Assembly: GCF_920984735.1 (NCBI RefSeq)
Contig: NZ_CAKLBU010000021.1
Coordinates: 22,114-86,113, forward strand
Reading direction: 5' to 3'
Origin: Pedobacter sp. Leaf250
Lineage (GTDB): Bacteria > Bacteroidota > Bacteroidia > Sphingobacteriales > Sphingobacteriaceae
DNA: 64,000 nt
The position numbers and the translations under genes were made by a program. This document shows positions 1 to 8,689 of this stretch, one piece after another (the first letter of the stretch is position 1; each line of letters opens with the position of its first letter). The notes under the pieces are model-generated. The model searched no databases. It was not told the DNA's origin and saw only the letters and a list, made by a program, of their open reading frames with translations.

Positions 1-519
1 AAATCCAGCCAAAAAGTTTAAGCCAAACTCACCACGTTTGATCCCATCGTTTGAATCAAATTCGATTTTTTCTTTTTCAGAACCCAATTTAACATTTCCA
101 CTCAAAGCATAAGCAAAATACGGACCTGCACCAATAAATACTTTTCCAGCATTATTTACTTTAAAATTGGCTAAAAGGTTTACAGGCAATTCTAGATAGT
201 TTAAGTTTAAAGTAGCTGAACTATTCGAAAATTCAGAATCCTCAAGACCAAAAGTGTCGCCACCTAATTTTGTTCCTTTACCTATAAAACTTAAACCTGG
301 TTGAATGGAAATAATGTCTGATAATGCAAATTCTGCAGTACCACCCACATAAAATGATGTTTTTGAGTCGAAACCGATAGAAGTACCTCCTGCTGAAATA
401 CTCATACTTGGAAAAGCAACACCTGCTTTTACTCCAAAGGTTACTGGTTTACTCGTTTGAGCCGTTGCTGCATAGCTTACACCAGCCAGCATTAATAAAG
501 ATAATAATGTTTTTTTCAT
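1..519 (-). CDS. PorT-family outer membrane beta-barrel protein (partial, runs off window)
   Basis: Reading the minus strand from an ATG at 519 gives 173 codons without a stop, so the 3' end lies beyond the window. The product begins with MKKTLLSLLMLAGVSYAATAQ, a clear signal peptide ending in the Ala-X-Gln pattern common in Bacteroidota secreted proteins. It is followed by FGVKAGVAFPSMSIS and later YLELPVNLLANFKV and VFIGAGPYFAYALSG. The LELP(V/L)NL stretch and alternating strands are typical of the PorT/OmpX-like barrel family (outer_membrane_beta-brl_2). The likely location is the outer membrane; the role is unknown. No consensus -7 box was found upstream. Confidence 0.85.
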   Translation of the reverse strand, partial: MKKTLLSLLMLAGVSYAATAQTSKPVTFGVKAGVAFPSMSISAGGTSIGFDSKTSFYVGGTAEFALSDIISIQPGLSFIGKGTKLGGDTFGLEDSEFSNSSATLNLNYLELPVNLLANFKVNNAGKVFIGAGPYFAYALSGNVKLGSEKEKIEFDSNDGIKRGEFGLNFLAGF

Positions 520-893
520 TTGATTTTGATTAAACGTAATATTTAGTTGATGCAATAGACGTTAATTTTCCCTAATAAGTTACGCAACAATTTTATTATA
601 GTATTTATGTAACTGATTATTAATCAATTAAAAAAACACCAGTAAATTTATCATAGCATTTTATAAGAGAAGTTAGACTATGTTTCGTCATGTAAGCCAA
701 AATCTAAGCTAGATTGTTCGATCTACTAAAAAGGAAACGCTAAAAGCTGGAGCAAATTCTAAGTCAGTTCCTTCTTTCGTGCTAAACACTCAAAGAAATA
801 ACCTGAAAACTGAACTATTAAAGTGTTTAATTAGTTCAAAAAATTGATGAAAATTAGAATGTAAAATATAAATGAAGATGCTTAAATTTTCAA
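520..893. other. Gene-free stretch between two minus-strand genes
   Basis: This 374-base AT-rich stretch carries no convincing ORF on either strand, no strong hairpin with a T-tract and no recognisable RNA gene. It must hold the promoter of the barrel gene starting at 519, but I cannot point to a consensus -7 element. Confidence 0.5.
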
Positions 894-1430
894 CTACAAC
901 CCAAAAACATAAGCAAAGCGAATGCCTGCAAAACCCTTCGAATTCGAATTCCTGATACCACTTACGCTGCTTTCATTTTTACCTGCCCAAGCTTCATACC
1001 TGATGCCAACATCGAGTTTGTTGGCTCCTGATAATTTGAATTGATTTCCAATCCCGGGCGACCATATAAATACCTCTCGCTGCCCATTTGTTGAAAAGCC
1101 TGCTCCTAGTTGAGCTTCAGCATAAAACCCCTGACTTTGGTATTTAATCCCACCCTTTAGTGGAACATAAGTTAAATCGCGAACATTGATTAACTGATTT
1201 CTCTTGCCAAAAAAATTCATAATTCCAGCGTTAGCAGTTAATGCAAGTTGTGGAGAAACTGGAAATTCTGCTTTTACTGATGCGCCTAAACCAATCCCAG
1301 ATAGGCTTACGAAATTACCTGAAGGCAGACCAAATTCTGCACCAATGCTAATGTTAGGTGATGTTTGCGCCTTTAAAGTTGTTATAGAGAATATGCCAAA
1401 AGCAATAATAAGGAATGGTAATTTGAACAT
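894..1430 (-). CDS. Secreted outer-membrane beta-barrel-like protein
   Basis: The 178-residue product starts with a signal peptide (MFKLPFLIIAFGIFSITTLKAQ) and continues as short amphipathic beta strands separated by turns: ISIGAEFGLP, LGASVKAEFP, GFYAEAQLGAGFS, LDVGIRYEAW, GFAGIRFAYVFGL. It ends close to an aromatic residue, as outer membrane barrels do. No catalytic motif is visible. Its ATG lies directly against the TAA of the ABC ATPase gene upstream (stop 1431-1433, start 1428-1430), so the two are probably co-transcribed and translationally coupled. The family is inferred from strand pattern and length, not from a diagnostic motif. Confidence 0.7.
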   Translation of the reverse strand: MFKLPFLIIAFGIFSITTLKAQTSPNISIGAEFGLPSGNFVSLSGIGLGASVKAEFPVSPQLALTANAGIMNFFGKRNQLINVRDLTYVPLKGGIKYQSQGFYAEAQLGAGFSTNGQREVFIWSPGIGNQFKLSGANKLDVGIRYEAWAGKNESSVSGIRNSNSKGFAGIRFAYVFGL

Positions 1431-2138
1431 TTATGCAGTAAGTTTTCTAAAAATATCTTCTAATGAACTGTTATTGTTAGATTTTTTTATTCCTTCAAGA
1501 GAATCATTAGCAACAATTTTACCTTTGTTAATAATAATGATGTCATCGCAAATGGCTTCTACCTCTTGCATAATGTGTGTAGAAATTACAACGGTTTTAT
1601 TTTTTCCCAATTCCTTTATCAAAGCACGAATATCAACCAGTTGATTTGGGTCTAAACCCGATGTTGGTTCATCTAAAATTAAAACTTCAGGATTATGAAT
1701 AATTGCCTGAGCCAGCCCTACCCTTTGGCGATACCCTTTTGATAACATTCCAATTTTTTTATGCTGCTCGGGAGTTAAACCAACTAATTTGATTACTTCA
1801 TCAACTCTGGCTGTTAAATTTTTCAATTTGTAAGTTCGCCCAACAAAGTGGAGAAACTCTCTCACATACATATCAGTGTAAAGCGGCGTATTCTCTGGCA
1901 AATAGCCAATATGCATTTTCGCCTCTATTGCTTGTGTTAAAATATTTTGTTTTGAAATTTCAGCATTGCCTGATGTTGGTTCCAAATAACCTGTTAACAT
2001 ACGCATAGTTGTAGATTTCCCAGCGCCGTTTGGACCTAAAAAACCTAAAATACGACCTGGCTTAGCTTCGAAACTTATGGAATCGACTGCTTTCTGTTTA
2101 TCGTAATGTTTAGAAAGATTTCTTACTGAAATACTCAT
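1431..2138 (-). CDS. ABC transporter ATP-binding protein, GldA-like
   Basis: This is the ATPase subunit of an ABC-2 type exporter. The 235-residue form starts at MSISVRNLSKHYD; a reading starting at 2201 would add 21 residues derived from an intergenic repeat, so I prefer 2138. The Walker A motif is GPNGAGKST, the signature region LSKGYRQRVGLAQAI, Walker B VLILDEPTSGLDPNQ, and the switch His is in VVISTHIMQEVEAICD. The body resembles GldA of Bacteroidota gliding motility, but GldA is usually nearer 300 residues and no permease (GldF/GldG) is next to it. Any ABC-2 ATPase is therefore possible. The barrel gene at 894-1430 abuts its stop codon. Confidence 0.85.
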   Translation of the reverse strand: MSISVRNLSKHYDKQKAVDSISFEAKPGRILGFLGPNGAGKSTTMRMLTGYLEPTSGNAEISKQNILTQAIEAKMHIGYLPENTPLYTDMYVREFLHFVGRTYKLKNLTARVDEVIKLVGLTPEQHKKIGMLSKGYRQRVGLAQAIIHNPEVLILDEPTSGLDPNQLVDIRALIKELGKNKTVVISTHIMQEVEAICDDIIIINKGKIVANDSLEGIKKSNNNSSLEDIFRKLTA

Positions 2139-2159
2139 ATTAAATATTTGAACAACAGA

Positions 2160-2216
2160 TTTGCACAGATAGACACAGATTATTTTCCTAACTGTGTTCA
2201 TCCGTTTGAGCTGTGG
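2160..2216. repeat. Imperfect inverted CACAGAT/CTGTG repeat between two genes
   Basis: The gap between the glycerophosphodiesterase and the ABC ATPase contains GCACAGATAGACACAGATT followed by AACTGTGTTCATCCG and GAGCTGTGG. The two halves are an imperfect inverted repeat with internal short direct repeats of CACAGAT. Sequences of this style recur in intergenic DNA of many Bacteroidota (recalled, not searched). It could form a stem in the transcript. Confidence 0.5.
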
Positions 2217-3137
2217 TTAATTAACGAATAATGATGTTAACTTTTTATTATACCTAAACTTATCTAATTGCTCGGCAGCTTGCCCAATATTATCCGACGA
2301 AAGAATATCGGCACCATTATTTACCAGGTGATAGTAAACATTTTTGGCAGGATTAGCGATTGAGCTTTTATCAATATTACCCATAGTTCCTAAAATTGTG
2401 GTTATACCTTTATCATGAAGAAATTTATATAGTTCCTTATCAGGTGCAGAAACACCAACAAAAGCTACAATTCTATTATTGGGAATGCCCAAACTGTTTA
2501 ACCTTTTCAATTCTGATTTCTTTTGAACCGATGCAGATATCATTAAATCAGGTGCCAATTGGTGAACTTCCTGTGCTTGTTTTGCTGTATAAGTAATCAC
2601 AATCGAATTGCTTTCTACCTTGTATTGCTTCACTTTCTCAATTACTTTAGCATAAGAAACACCTCTTTTTAAATCGATGGTGAGCAATACTTTCCCTTTA
2701 CTCCAACTCAAAACACTATCCAAAGTCGGGATTTTAAAGCTGGTTTCTTTGCCATCATCATCTTTTAAATTGAACGCTTTCAATTCTTCAAAAGTGTAAT
2801 CGCCAATATTACCCTTTCCTGTTGAAGTTCTATCCAATTTATCATCATGCATAACAACCAATACCGAATCTTTGCTGTAAGCGATGTCAAACTCAATAAC
2901 CATTGGATTATAGGTGGTGGCGTTGTCAAAGGTTTCGATACAGTTTTCCGGGTAACCTGGCATTGGTCCGCCGCGGTGTGCACTAATTAATGGAAAACGA
3001 TTTTCTGGAGACCATTTTAAGAATTGATATAGTTCTTCAGTTTTGTTGAACTTAATGTAATGATGAACTTTTTCTTCTTGTTTACACGAGGCAAAAACAA
3101 TTGTTACTGCGAAGAAAAGTAAATAATGAAATTTCAT
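2217..3137 (-). CDS. Glycerophosphodiester phosphodiesterase family lipoprotein
   Basis: The enzyme should hydrolyse glycerophosphodiesters to glycerol 3-phosphate and an alcohol, outside the cytoplasm. The 306-residue protein has a lipobox-type start (MKFHYLLFFAVTIVFASC, Cys18). The GDPD signature follows: ISAHRGG, then PENCIETFDNA, EFDIAYSKDSVLVVMHDDKLDRTS (His/Asp/His catalytic set and metal-binding Glu/Asp) and VLLTIDLKRG with the acidic residue of the barrel. Length fits the family. A TATTTTTG -7 box lies only a few bases before the ATG. The ABC ATPase gene follows after 78 bases on the same strand. Confidence 0.88.
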   Translation of the reverse strand: MKFHYLLFFAVTIVFASCKQEEKVHHYIKFNKTEELYQFLKWSPENRFPLISAHRGGPMPGYPENCIETFDNATTYNPMVIEFDIAYSKDSVLVVMHDDKLDRTSTGKGNIGDYTFEELKAFNLKDDDGKETSFKIPTLDSVLSWSKGKVLLTIDLKRGVSYAKVIEKVKQYKVESNSIVITYTAKQAQEVHQLAPDLMISASVQKKSELKRLNSLGIPNNRIVAFVGVSAPDKELYKFLHDKGITTILGTMGNIDKSSIANPAKNVYYHLVNNGADILSSDNIGQAAEQLDKFRYNKKLTSLFVN

Positions 3138-3141
3138 GTTT

Positions 3142-3149
3142 CAAAAATA
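3142..3149 (-). promoter_or_regulatory. -7 element (TATTTTTG) of the glycerophosphodiesterase gene
   Basis: The minus strand reads TATTTTTG here, matching the Bacteroidota -7 consensus TAnnTTTG. It ends 4 bases before the ATG at 3137, implying an almost leaderless transcript. No clear -33 TTTG is visible. Confidence 0.4.
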
Positions 3150-3276
3150 GGAAAAAATGGAAGATGTAAGATGTAAAACGGAATTCTTGGTTTTGTGCAT
3201 TTAAAACGTAAATAGATTTAGAATTTTGGCCAACCTAAACCCGATAGAAATGAAAATATTTTTTTTTTGCGATAAT

Positions 3277-3323
3277 AGTTATCCGATGAATATATGCAAT
3301 ATGCCGATATTCATCGGATAACT
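3277..3323. repeat. Perfect 17-bp inverted repeat with 13-base loop
   Basis: Arms at 3277-3293 (AGTTATCCGATGAATAT) and 3307-3323 are exact reverse complements. The hairpin lies in the 390-base gap between two divergently transcribed genes. There is no T-tract on either side, so it is not an ordinary terminator. It may be an operator, an interspersed repeat or a structured RNA. A stretch of CCTAAACCCGATAGAAATG just before it resembles part of the AAACCCGA repeat family seen elsewhere in the window. Confidence 0.7.
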
Positions 3324-3511
3324 TTAAGTATCCTCAAAAATATTGTAATAAATAGCGGGGCTGAACAAACCGACCGTCACTGTATTTGCTTTTCTAAAAA
3401 TTTTTGACCCATCTAAGATACTTCAGAACGTTTGAGCTCAATGTTTTGCATTCAAAATCTTAAAATCAAATAATCATTAAAATCCTAGTCAAATCCTTTT
3501 ACCTTATTTAT

Positions 3512-3519
3512 TATCTTTG
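3512..3519 (+). promoter_or_regulatory. -7 element (TATCTTTG) of glyS
   Basis: TATCTTTG is an exact match to TAnnTTTG and ends 8 bases before the glyS ATG at 3528. This predicts a very short or absent 5' leader, and there is no purine-rich ribosome binding site between them. Confidence 0.6.
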
Positions 3520-3527
3520 CCTCCATT

Positions 3528-5171
3528 ATGGCTCAAAAGAATAACGACGAACAATTTAAAAATGTAATATCACACGCCAAAGAATACGGTTTCGTGTTCC
3601 AAAGCAGCGAAATATATGATGGCTTAAGTGCCGTTTACGATTATGGCCAATTGGGTGCCGAATTAAAAAACAACATTAAAACATACTGGTGGAAAGCCAT
3701 GGTGCAAATGCATGAGAACATTGTGGGCATTGATTCTGCAATTTTTATGCACCCTAAAGTTTGGAAGGCCAGCGGACACGTTGATGGTTTTAACGACCCT
3801 ATGATTGATAACAAGGATTCGAAAAAACGTTACCGTGCCGACCAGTTATTAGAGAATAAAATTGATGAGCTTTACTCTGAACTAGCAAATTTCTCAGCTG
3901 ATAACAAAGTTAAATTCGAGGAATTTCAGCAGGAGATATTAGGTTTAAGCGATGAGGGGCAGGCCAGTTGGATTCCAAGTTTTAAAGATGAGGAAGGAAT
4001 TTTAGATAACGCAAAATACCCTTTCGTTGATGAGGCAAGCTGGAGATTTGTAAAAAAAGGCCTGGCGCTTGAAGTTGAAATGAACCTTGCACTTAAATCG
4101 GAAAATTTAGCACAGCTGAAAGATTTAATTGTTGATTATAAAGTTATTTGCCCGATTTCTAAAACATCAAACTGGACAGATGTTCGCCAGTTTAACCTGA
4201 TGTTTAGCACGCAATTCGGCGCTATGGCAGAAGGAAGTGATGAAGTTTATCTTCGTCCGGAAACGGCCCAGGGTATTTTTGTAAACTTTTTGAACGTTCA
4301 AAAATCGGGACGAATGAAAATTCCTTTCGGGATTGCACAGATTGGTAAGGCTTTTAGAAATGAGGTAATTGCCCGTCAGTTTATTATGCGCATGCGTGAG
4401 TTTGAGCAAATGGAAATGCAATTTTTTGTTCGCCCGGGTGAGGATAAAAAATGGTTTGAGTACTGGAAAGAAGCCCGTTTAAAATGGCATAAAGCTTTAG
4501 GAACTTCTTCGGAAAAATACCGTTACCACGATCATGTGAAACTGGCCCACTATGCAAATGCTGCAACTGATATTGAATTTGAATTCCCTTTTGGATTTAA
4601 AGAAGTAGAAGGTATCCACAGCCGCACCGATTTCGATTTAACACAGCACCAGGAGTTTTCGGGTAAGAAAATGCAATATTTTGATAACGATTTAAATGAA
4701 GAAGGTAAACCTTATGGAAACTATGTTCCTTATGTTATCGAAACTTCAATCGGTTTAGACCGTATGTTTTTGTTAACGATGATCAATGCTTTTGAAGAGC
4801 AGGATTTGAGCACAGAAGACAAACAGGATAGCAGAACTTTATTACGCCTGCACCCTGCTTTAGCACCATATAAAGTGGCCGTTTTCCCATTAACTAAAAA
4901 AGATGGTTTACCAGAAAAAGCCCGCGAAATTATGGATACCTTGAAATTCGATTTAAATTGTATTTATGAAGAAAAAGATGCAATTGGTAAACGCTATCGC
5001 CGTCAGGATGCAATAGGTACACCATTCTGTATCACTATTGACCATCAAAGTTTAGAAGACAATACGGTTACGATTCGTCATCGCGATAGCATGGAGCAAG
5101 AACGTGTTGCCATTGCAGATTTAGCTAATATTGTTGGAAAAGCGGTAAGCTGGAAAACACTTTTAGCTTAA
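3528..5171 (+). CDS. glyS: Glycyl-tRNA synthetase, single-chain class II
   Basis: This charges tRNA-Gly in the cytosol. The 547-residue protein is the eukaryote/archaea-like single-chain form, not the bacterial alpha2beta2 form. Visible blocks are GFVFQSSEIYDGLSAVYDYG near the N-terminus, RPETAQGIFVNF, the class II motif 2 region IGKAFRNEV with QFIMRMREFEQMEMQFFV, and motif 3 SIGLDRMFLL. The C-terminal anticodon-binding domain starts at about residue 445 (LAPYKVAVFPLTKKDGLPEKA). It is a single-gene transcript with its own promoter and a strong terminator 30 bases downstream. Confidence 0.96.
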   Translation: MAQKNNDEQFKNVISHAKEYGFVFQSSEIYDGLSAVYDYGQLGAELKNNIKTYWWKAMVQMHENIVGIDSAIFMHPKVWKASGHVDGFNDPMIDNKDSKKRYRADQLLENKIDELYSELANFSADNKVKFEEFQQEILGLSDEGQASWIPSFKDEEGILDNAKYPFVDEASWRFVKKGLALEVEMNLALKSENLAQLKDLIVDYKVICPISKTSNWTDVRQFNLMFSTQFGAMAEGSDEVYLRPETAQGIFVNFLNVQKSGRMKIPFGIAQIGKAFRNEVIARQFIMRMREFEQMEMQFFVRPGEDKKWFEYWKEARLKWHKALGTSSEKYRYHDHVKLAHYANAATDIEFEFPFGFKEVEGIHSRTDFDLTQHQEFSGKKMQYFDNDLNEEGKPYGNYVPYVIETSIGLDRMFLLTMINAFEEQDLSTEDKQDSRTLLRLHPALAPYKVAVFPLTKKDGLPEKAREIMDTLKFDLNCIYEEKDAIGKRYRRQDAIGTPFCITIDHQSLEDNTVTIRHRDSMEQERVAIADLANIVGKAVSWKTLLA

Positions 5172-5199
5172 GTAGACTTAGTTTTGCATTATCATATTT

Positions 5200-5232
5200 A
5201 GCTGCAGGTTTTAAAACCTGCAGCTTTTTTTT
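5200..5232 (+). terminator. Rho-independent terminator of glyS
   Basis: AGCTGCAGGTTTT pairs perfectly with AAAACCTGCAGCT and is followed by an uninterrupted run of T. It lies 28 bases after the glyS stop codon. Confidence 0.92.
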
Positions 5233-5391
5233 GGAATATTTTCTATACTGATTCTATTACAAAGGCTAAATAAATTTAGCCTTATTTAAAGTTACACTAA
5301 TTCATTCTGCCTTACTATATCCATTTTTGTTTAAATAAAATAAACAAAAAATAAATGTTTTTTACGAGCGTTATTGTTGAAAACCGAACCA

Positions 5392-6081
5392 ATGAGCAAA
5401 CTATTTTTAGCCTTTTTATTTACAATTCTTATTGGTTACAAAGCTAAAGCTCAAAACTGGACAGATGCTGAATTCCGAATGGCAAATACCGCTGCAAACG
5501 CATCCTATCTAACCAACGAGGAAAAAAACATCGTAATGTATATGAACCTTATACGCATTAATGGCGAAAAATTTTACTATACATTTCTTGAGGATTATAT
5601 TAACAATTACAATTCGAAAGTTAGAAAGTATCGAAATTATAATGAATTACGGATCACCAAAACCAATATTTATTATGTATCATTACTTAAAAACCTGCGG
5701 GGAATAAAAAATTTACCTATGTTTTATCCCGATGAAAAATTAAGTGCTTTAAGTAAAAGCCATGCTCAAGATTTAAACAGAAATAACCTCGATTCGCACG
5801 AGAGCAGCAATGGCAATTCTTTTTCTAAACGTTTATCAAAATACTTTCCCAATCAAATAAAAAGTGAAAACATTGATTTTGGTTATTCAAATAGTTTGGA
5901 TATTGTTTGCCATTTACTGCTCGATTGCGGTGTACCGTCTCTCGGCCATCGGTTTAATATTATTGATCAGAAAAACAAACTGAATACAGTTGGCGTAAAT
6001 ATTCAAAGACACCCATCATTTACTTGGTGCGCCGTGATTGATTTTATTTCTCAACCTATTTACTATACTAAAAATGAGTAG
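5392..6081 (+). CDS. Secreted CAP-domain (SCP/PR-1-like) protein
   Basis: The 229-residue protein has a signal peptide (MSKLFLAFLFTILIGYKAKAQ) and a C-terminal CAP fold. Family hallmarks are ALSKSHAQDLNRN (the first His block), SHESSNG (second block), ENIDFGYS and GHRFNII with NTVGVNIQ. CAP proteins are extracellular and of diverse function; no enzymatic role can be assigned. I chose the ATG at 5392 because a TTG six codons upstream (5374) would displace the signal peptide. The protein is monocistronic: the next gene starts after 88 bases with its own -7 box. Confidence 0.85.
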   Translation: MSKLFLAFLFTILIGYKAKAQNWTDAEFRMANTAANASYLTNEEKNIVMYMNLIRINGEKFYYTFLEDYINNYNSKVRKYRNYNELRITKTNIYYVSLLKNLRGIKNLPMFYPDEKLSALSKSHAQDLNRNNLDSHESSNGNSFSKRLSKYFPNQIKSENIDFGYSNSLDIVCHLLLDCGVPSLGHRFNIIDQKNKLNTVGVNIQRHPSFTWCAVIDFISQPIYYTKNE

Positions 6082-6145
6082 TACGATCGCTCAAATTATG
6101 TAACGAAAATTTTATAAAAGTGCTAAGTCACTTTTCAAATTTTAT

Positions 6146-6153
6146 TACATTTG
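6146..6153 (+). promoter_or_regulatory. -7 element (TACATTTG) of the LTA-synthase-like gene
   Basis: TACATTTG matches TAnnTTTG and ends 16 bases before the ATG at 6170. Confidence 0.45.
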
Positions 6154-6169
6154 CGGATTATAACTAATC

Positions 6170-8098
6170 ATGCCTAACCAAACAACACGTAATATTAATT
6201 TTTACGCGGCATTATGCTATCGTTTATTTTTAATATTATTTATTTACACCCTATGTAGATTAGGCTTTTATGCCTTTAATTACCATCTTTTCAATATTGA
6301 CTCTATTGGCAAATTTTCTTACATTCTTTTTGGCGGAATTAAGTTTGATGTTTCAGCTTTGCTATACATCAATTCCCTTTTTTTAATATTGCAACTTCTA
6401 CCGTTTAAGTTTAGATATAATGAAACCTATCAATCTATCTGTAAATGGCTATTTATAGTTACAAACACCATTGGTATTGTAACCAACTTTATAGATTTTG
6501 TGTACTATCCTTTTACGCTAAAAAGAACAACTGCCGATTTTGCAAGCCAATTTGGGCATGAGCACAATATTTTCAAACTTATTATCAACTTTCTTGTAGA
6601 TTATTGGTACCTGTTAATTCTTCTCATCCTTACCGTTTGGATTTTTATCAAACTTTACGATTATTTCAAAATCAAAAAACCTAAATATTACGTTTGGCCA
6701 AATTATGCATTAAACTCAATCATTTTTATTGTTGGCTTAGCTTTGATGGTTGTAGGTATGCGGGGTGGATGGCGGCACAGCACCCGACCAATTACAATGG
6801 GTAATGCTGGCGAATTTGTTGATAGTCCAAGCGAAATTAGCCTGGTTTTAAACACACCCTTTTGCCTCATTAGATCATTAAGTAGAAAAGCATTAAAAAA
6901 AATGGATTATTATGATGAAAAAACATTGAATTCCATTTACAATGTGGTTCATCAGCCAGATACCAGCAAGCCATTTAGAAAATTAAATGTAGTTTTTTTA
7001 ATTATTGAAAGCTTAGGGAAAGAACATGTCGGCAGCCTCAATACTGATTTATTAAATGGAAAATATAAAGGTTACACTCCATTTATTGATAGTTTGGTAA
7101 ACAATAGTTACACCTTTACACATACTTATGCAAATGGCAGAAAATCAATCGATGCGCTTCCATCGGTCATTTCAGGCATTCCATCGGTTTGTGGTCCTTT
7201 TGTATTGGGCAATTATTCAGGCAATAAAACAACTAGCATCGCTAAGCTTTTAAGCACAAAAGGATACGAAACAGCGTTTTTTCATGGGGCTCCAAATGGC
7301 TCAATGGGATTTAATTCCTACACCCACTTAGCAGGAATTGAGCACTACTATGGTAAAACAGAATATAATAATGATGATGATTTCGATGGCATTTGGGGGA
7401 TTTGGGATGAACCTTTTATGCAGTTTATGGCTCAAAAAATAAATACATTTAAGCAACCATTTTTCAGTGCATTTTTCTCTCTATCGTCACATCATCCGTT
7501 TAAAGTACCAGAAAAATATAAAGGCAAATTTCCACAAGGACCATTGGAAGTGCAAGAGCCAATGGGTTATACCGATATGGCATTAAAAAAATTCTTTGCT
7601 ACAGCTTCGAAAATGCCATGGTATAAAAATACATTATTCGTGTTATGCGCCGACCATGCAACAGTTTCATATTTACCTGAATACCAAACCACTGCAGGTT
7701 ATTTTTCAATACCAATTTTATTTTATTATCCTGGTAGCGAATTAAAAGGCAAAACCGAAAAAAATGTACAGCAGATAGATATTATGCCAACTGTTTTAAA
7801 CTATTTGCATTATGATAAACCTTATGTAGCCTTTGGTAGGGATGCATTTAAAGATAATCCGAATGATTTTGTGCTGAACCATAATGACGGAACCTATAAC
7901 CTATACAAGGGAGATTATTTATTGAGCAGTGATGGCAAATGCACCAATTCGCTCTATAATTTGAAAACTGATCGATTAAACGAAAACAATTTGAAGAACA
8001 AATTGCCTGCAGTTCAGGATGATCTAGAAAAACATTTGAAAGCTTTTATCCAACAATATAATAACAGAATGATAGAAAACAAACTCACTATCGATTAG
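6170..8098 (+). CDS. LTA synthase family membrane phosphoglycerol/phosphoethanolamine-type transferase
   Basis: The N-terminal 200 residues hold about five membrane spans; from about residue 268 there is a periplasmic sulfatase/alkaline-phosphatase-type domain. It opens with LNVVFLIIESLGKEHVG (metal-binding Glu), then NGRKSIDALPSVISGIPS. Ser326 occupies the place of the nucleophilic Thr of LtaS. Later come FFSLSSHHPF and LCADHATVS (metal-binding Asp-His). At 642 residues it fits LtaS-like proteins. In a Gram-negative-type envelope the likely task is modifying a periplasmic glycan or lipid head group rather than making teichoic acid. A GtrA-family gene follows on the same strand after 74 bases. 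Confidence 0.85.
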   Translation: MPNQTTRNINFYAALCYRLFLILFIYTLCRLGFYAFNYHLFNIDSIGKFSYILFGGIKFDVSALLYINSLFLILQLLPFKFRYNETYQSICKWLFIVTNTIGIVTNFIDFVYYPFTLKRTTADFASQFGHEHNIFKLIINFLVDYWYLLILLILTVWIFIKLYDYFKIKKPKYYVWPNYALNSIIFIVGLALMVVGMRGGWRHSTRPITMGNAGEFVDSPSEISLVLNTPFCLIRSLSRKALKKMDYYDEKTLNSIYNVVHQPDTSKPFRKLNVVFLIIESLGKEHVGSLNTDLLNGKYKGYTPFIDSLVNNSYTFTHTYANGRKSIDALPSVISGIPSVCGPFVLGNYSGNKTTSIAKLLSTKGYETAFFHGAPNGSMGFNSYTHLAGIEHYYGKTEYNNDDDFDGIWGIWDEPFMQFMAQKINTFKQPFFSAFFSLSSHHPFKVPEKYKGKFPQGPLEVQEPMGYTDMALKKFFATASKMPWYKNTLFVLCADHATVSYLPEYQTTAGYFSIPILFYYPGSELKGKTEKNVQQIDIMPTVLNYLHYDKPYVAFGRDAFKDNPNDFVLNHNDGTYNLYKGDYLLSSDGKCTNSLYNLKTDRLNENNLKNKLPAVQDDLEKHLKAFIQQYNNRMIENKLTID

Positions 8099-8147
8099 CT
8101 TATTTCTACGATTTATGAATTTATTTAACAATTGCAACAAAACTTTA

Positions 8148-8155
8148 TATTTTTG
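8148..8155 (+). promoter_or_regulatory. Possible -7 element (TATTTTTG) of the GtrA gene
   Basis: TATTTTTG lies 17 bases before the ATG at 8173, with a TTG about 13 bases upstream of it. The short spacing makes this tentative. Confidence 0.3.
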
Positions 8156-8172
8156 GCCAAATTATTTCAATA

Positions 8173-8664
8173 ATGCGTAAAGCAATCTTAGCTTTCATAG
8201 ATTTTTTTTATCCACCATTTAAAAAATTTATTTCCTTACATAATTTCAGGTATTTAGCCACCGGTGGAAGCACTTTTGTACTCGGTTTAGTTATTTTTTA
8301 TCTGGCCTACAACTACGTATTTTTAACTGAAGAAGTTAAGGTTATGGGCATGACGCTTAAGCGCAATACCATGGCCCTGCTGGTGGAGTTCGCCATTGTA
8401 ATTCCATACAGTTTCTTGCTAAACAAGTATGTTATTTTTACACACAGCGAAGTAAAATCTCGTGTTCAATTATTTCGATTTTTGAACCTGCAGTTTATAA
8501 ACATGCTTTTAAACTATGTGTTACTGAAGTTCTTTGTCGAAATGTTAGGCATTTACCCAACCATTTCCCGCCTGGTTGTTTCTGTAGCCATAGCAGGATT
8601 TAGCTATCTATACCAGCATTATTTTACTTTTAGCGTAAAAAAGATTGGGGGCAAAAACAAGTAA
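8173..8664 (+). CDS. GtrA family membrane protein
   Basis: This 163-residue protein has four predicted membrane segments: around FRYLATGGSTFVLGLVIFYL, ALLVEFAIVIPYSFLLNKYV, FINMLLNYVLLKFFV and LVVSVAIAGFSYLYQHYFTF. The Asn-Lys after the second helix (LLNKYVIF) and the closing YLYQHYFTF are hallmarks of GtrA/DPMS, a family implicated in moving lipid-linked sugars across the membrane. It follows the LTA-synthase-like gene, so both may serve the same cell-surface decoration. That functional link is inference from neighbourhood. Confidence 0.85.
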   Translation: MRKAILAFIDFFYPPFKKFISLHNFRYLATGGSTFVLGLVIFYLAYNYVFLTEEVKVMGMTLKRNTMALLVEFAIVIPYSFLLNKYVIFTHSEVKSRVQLFRFLNLQFINMLLNYVLLKFFVEMLGIYPTISRLVVSVAIAGFSYLYQHYFTFSVKKIGGKNK

Positions 8665-8689
8665 TTTATTTGAAAAGCACTTTCAGTAG

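Noticed and set aside
1204..1644. 146-codon plus-strand ORF antisense to the barrel and ABC ATPase genes
   Set aside because: Both minus-strand frames carry clear signal peptide or ATPase motifs; the plus frame has none.
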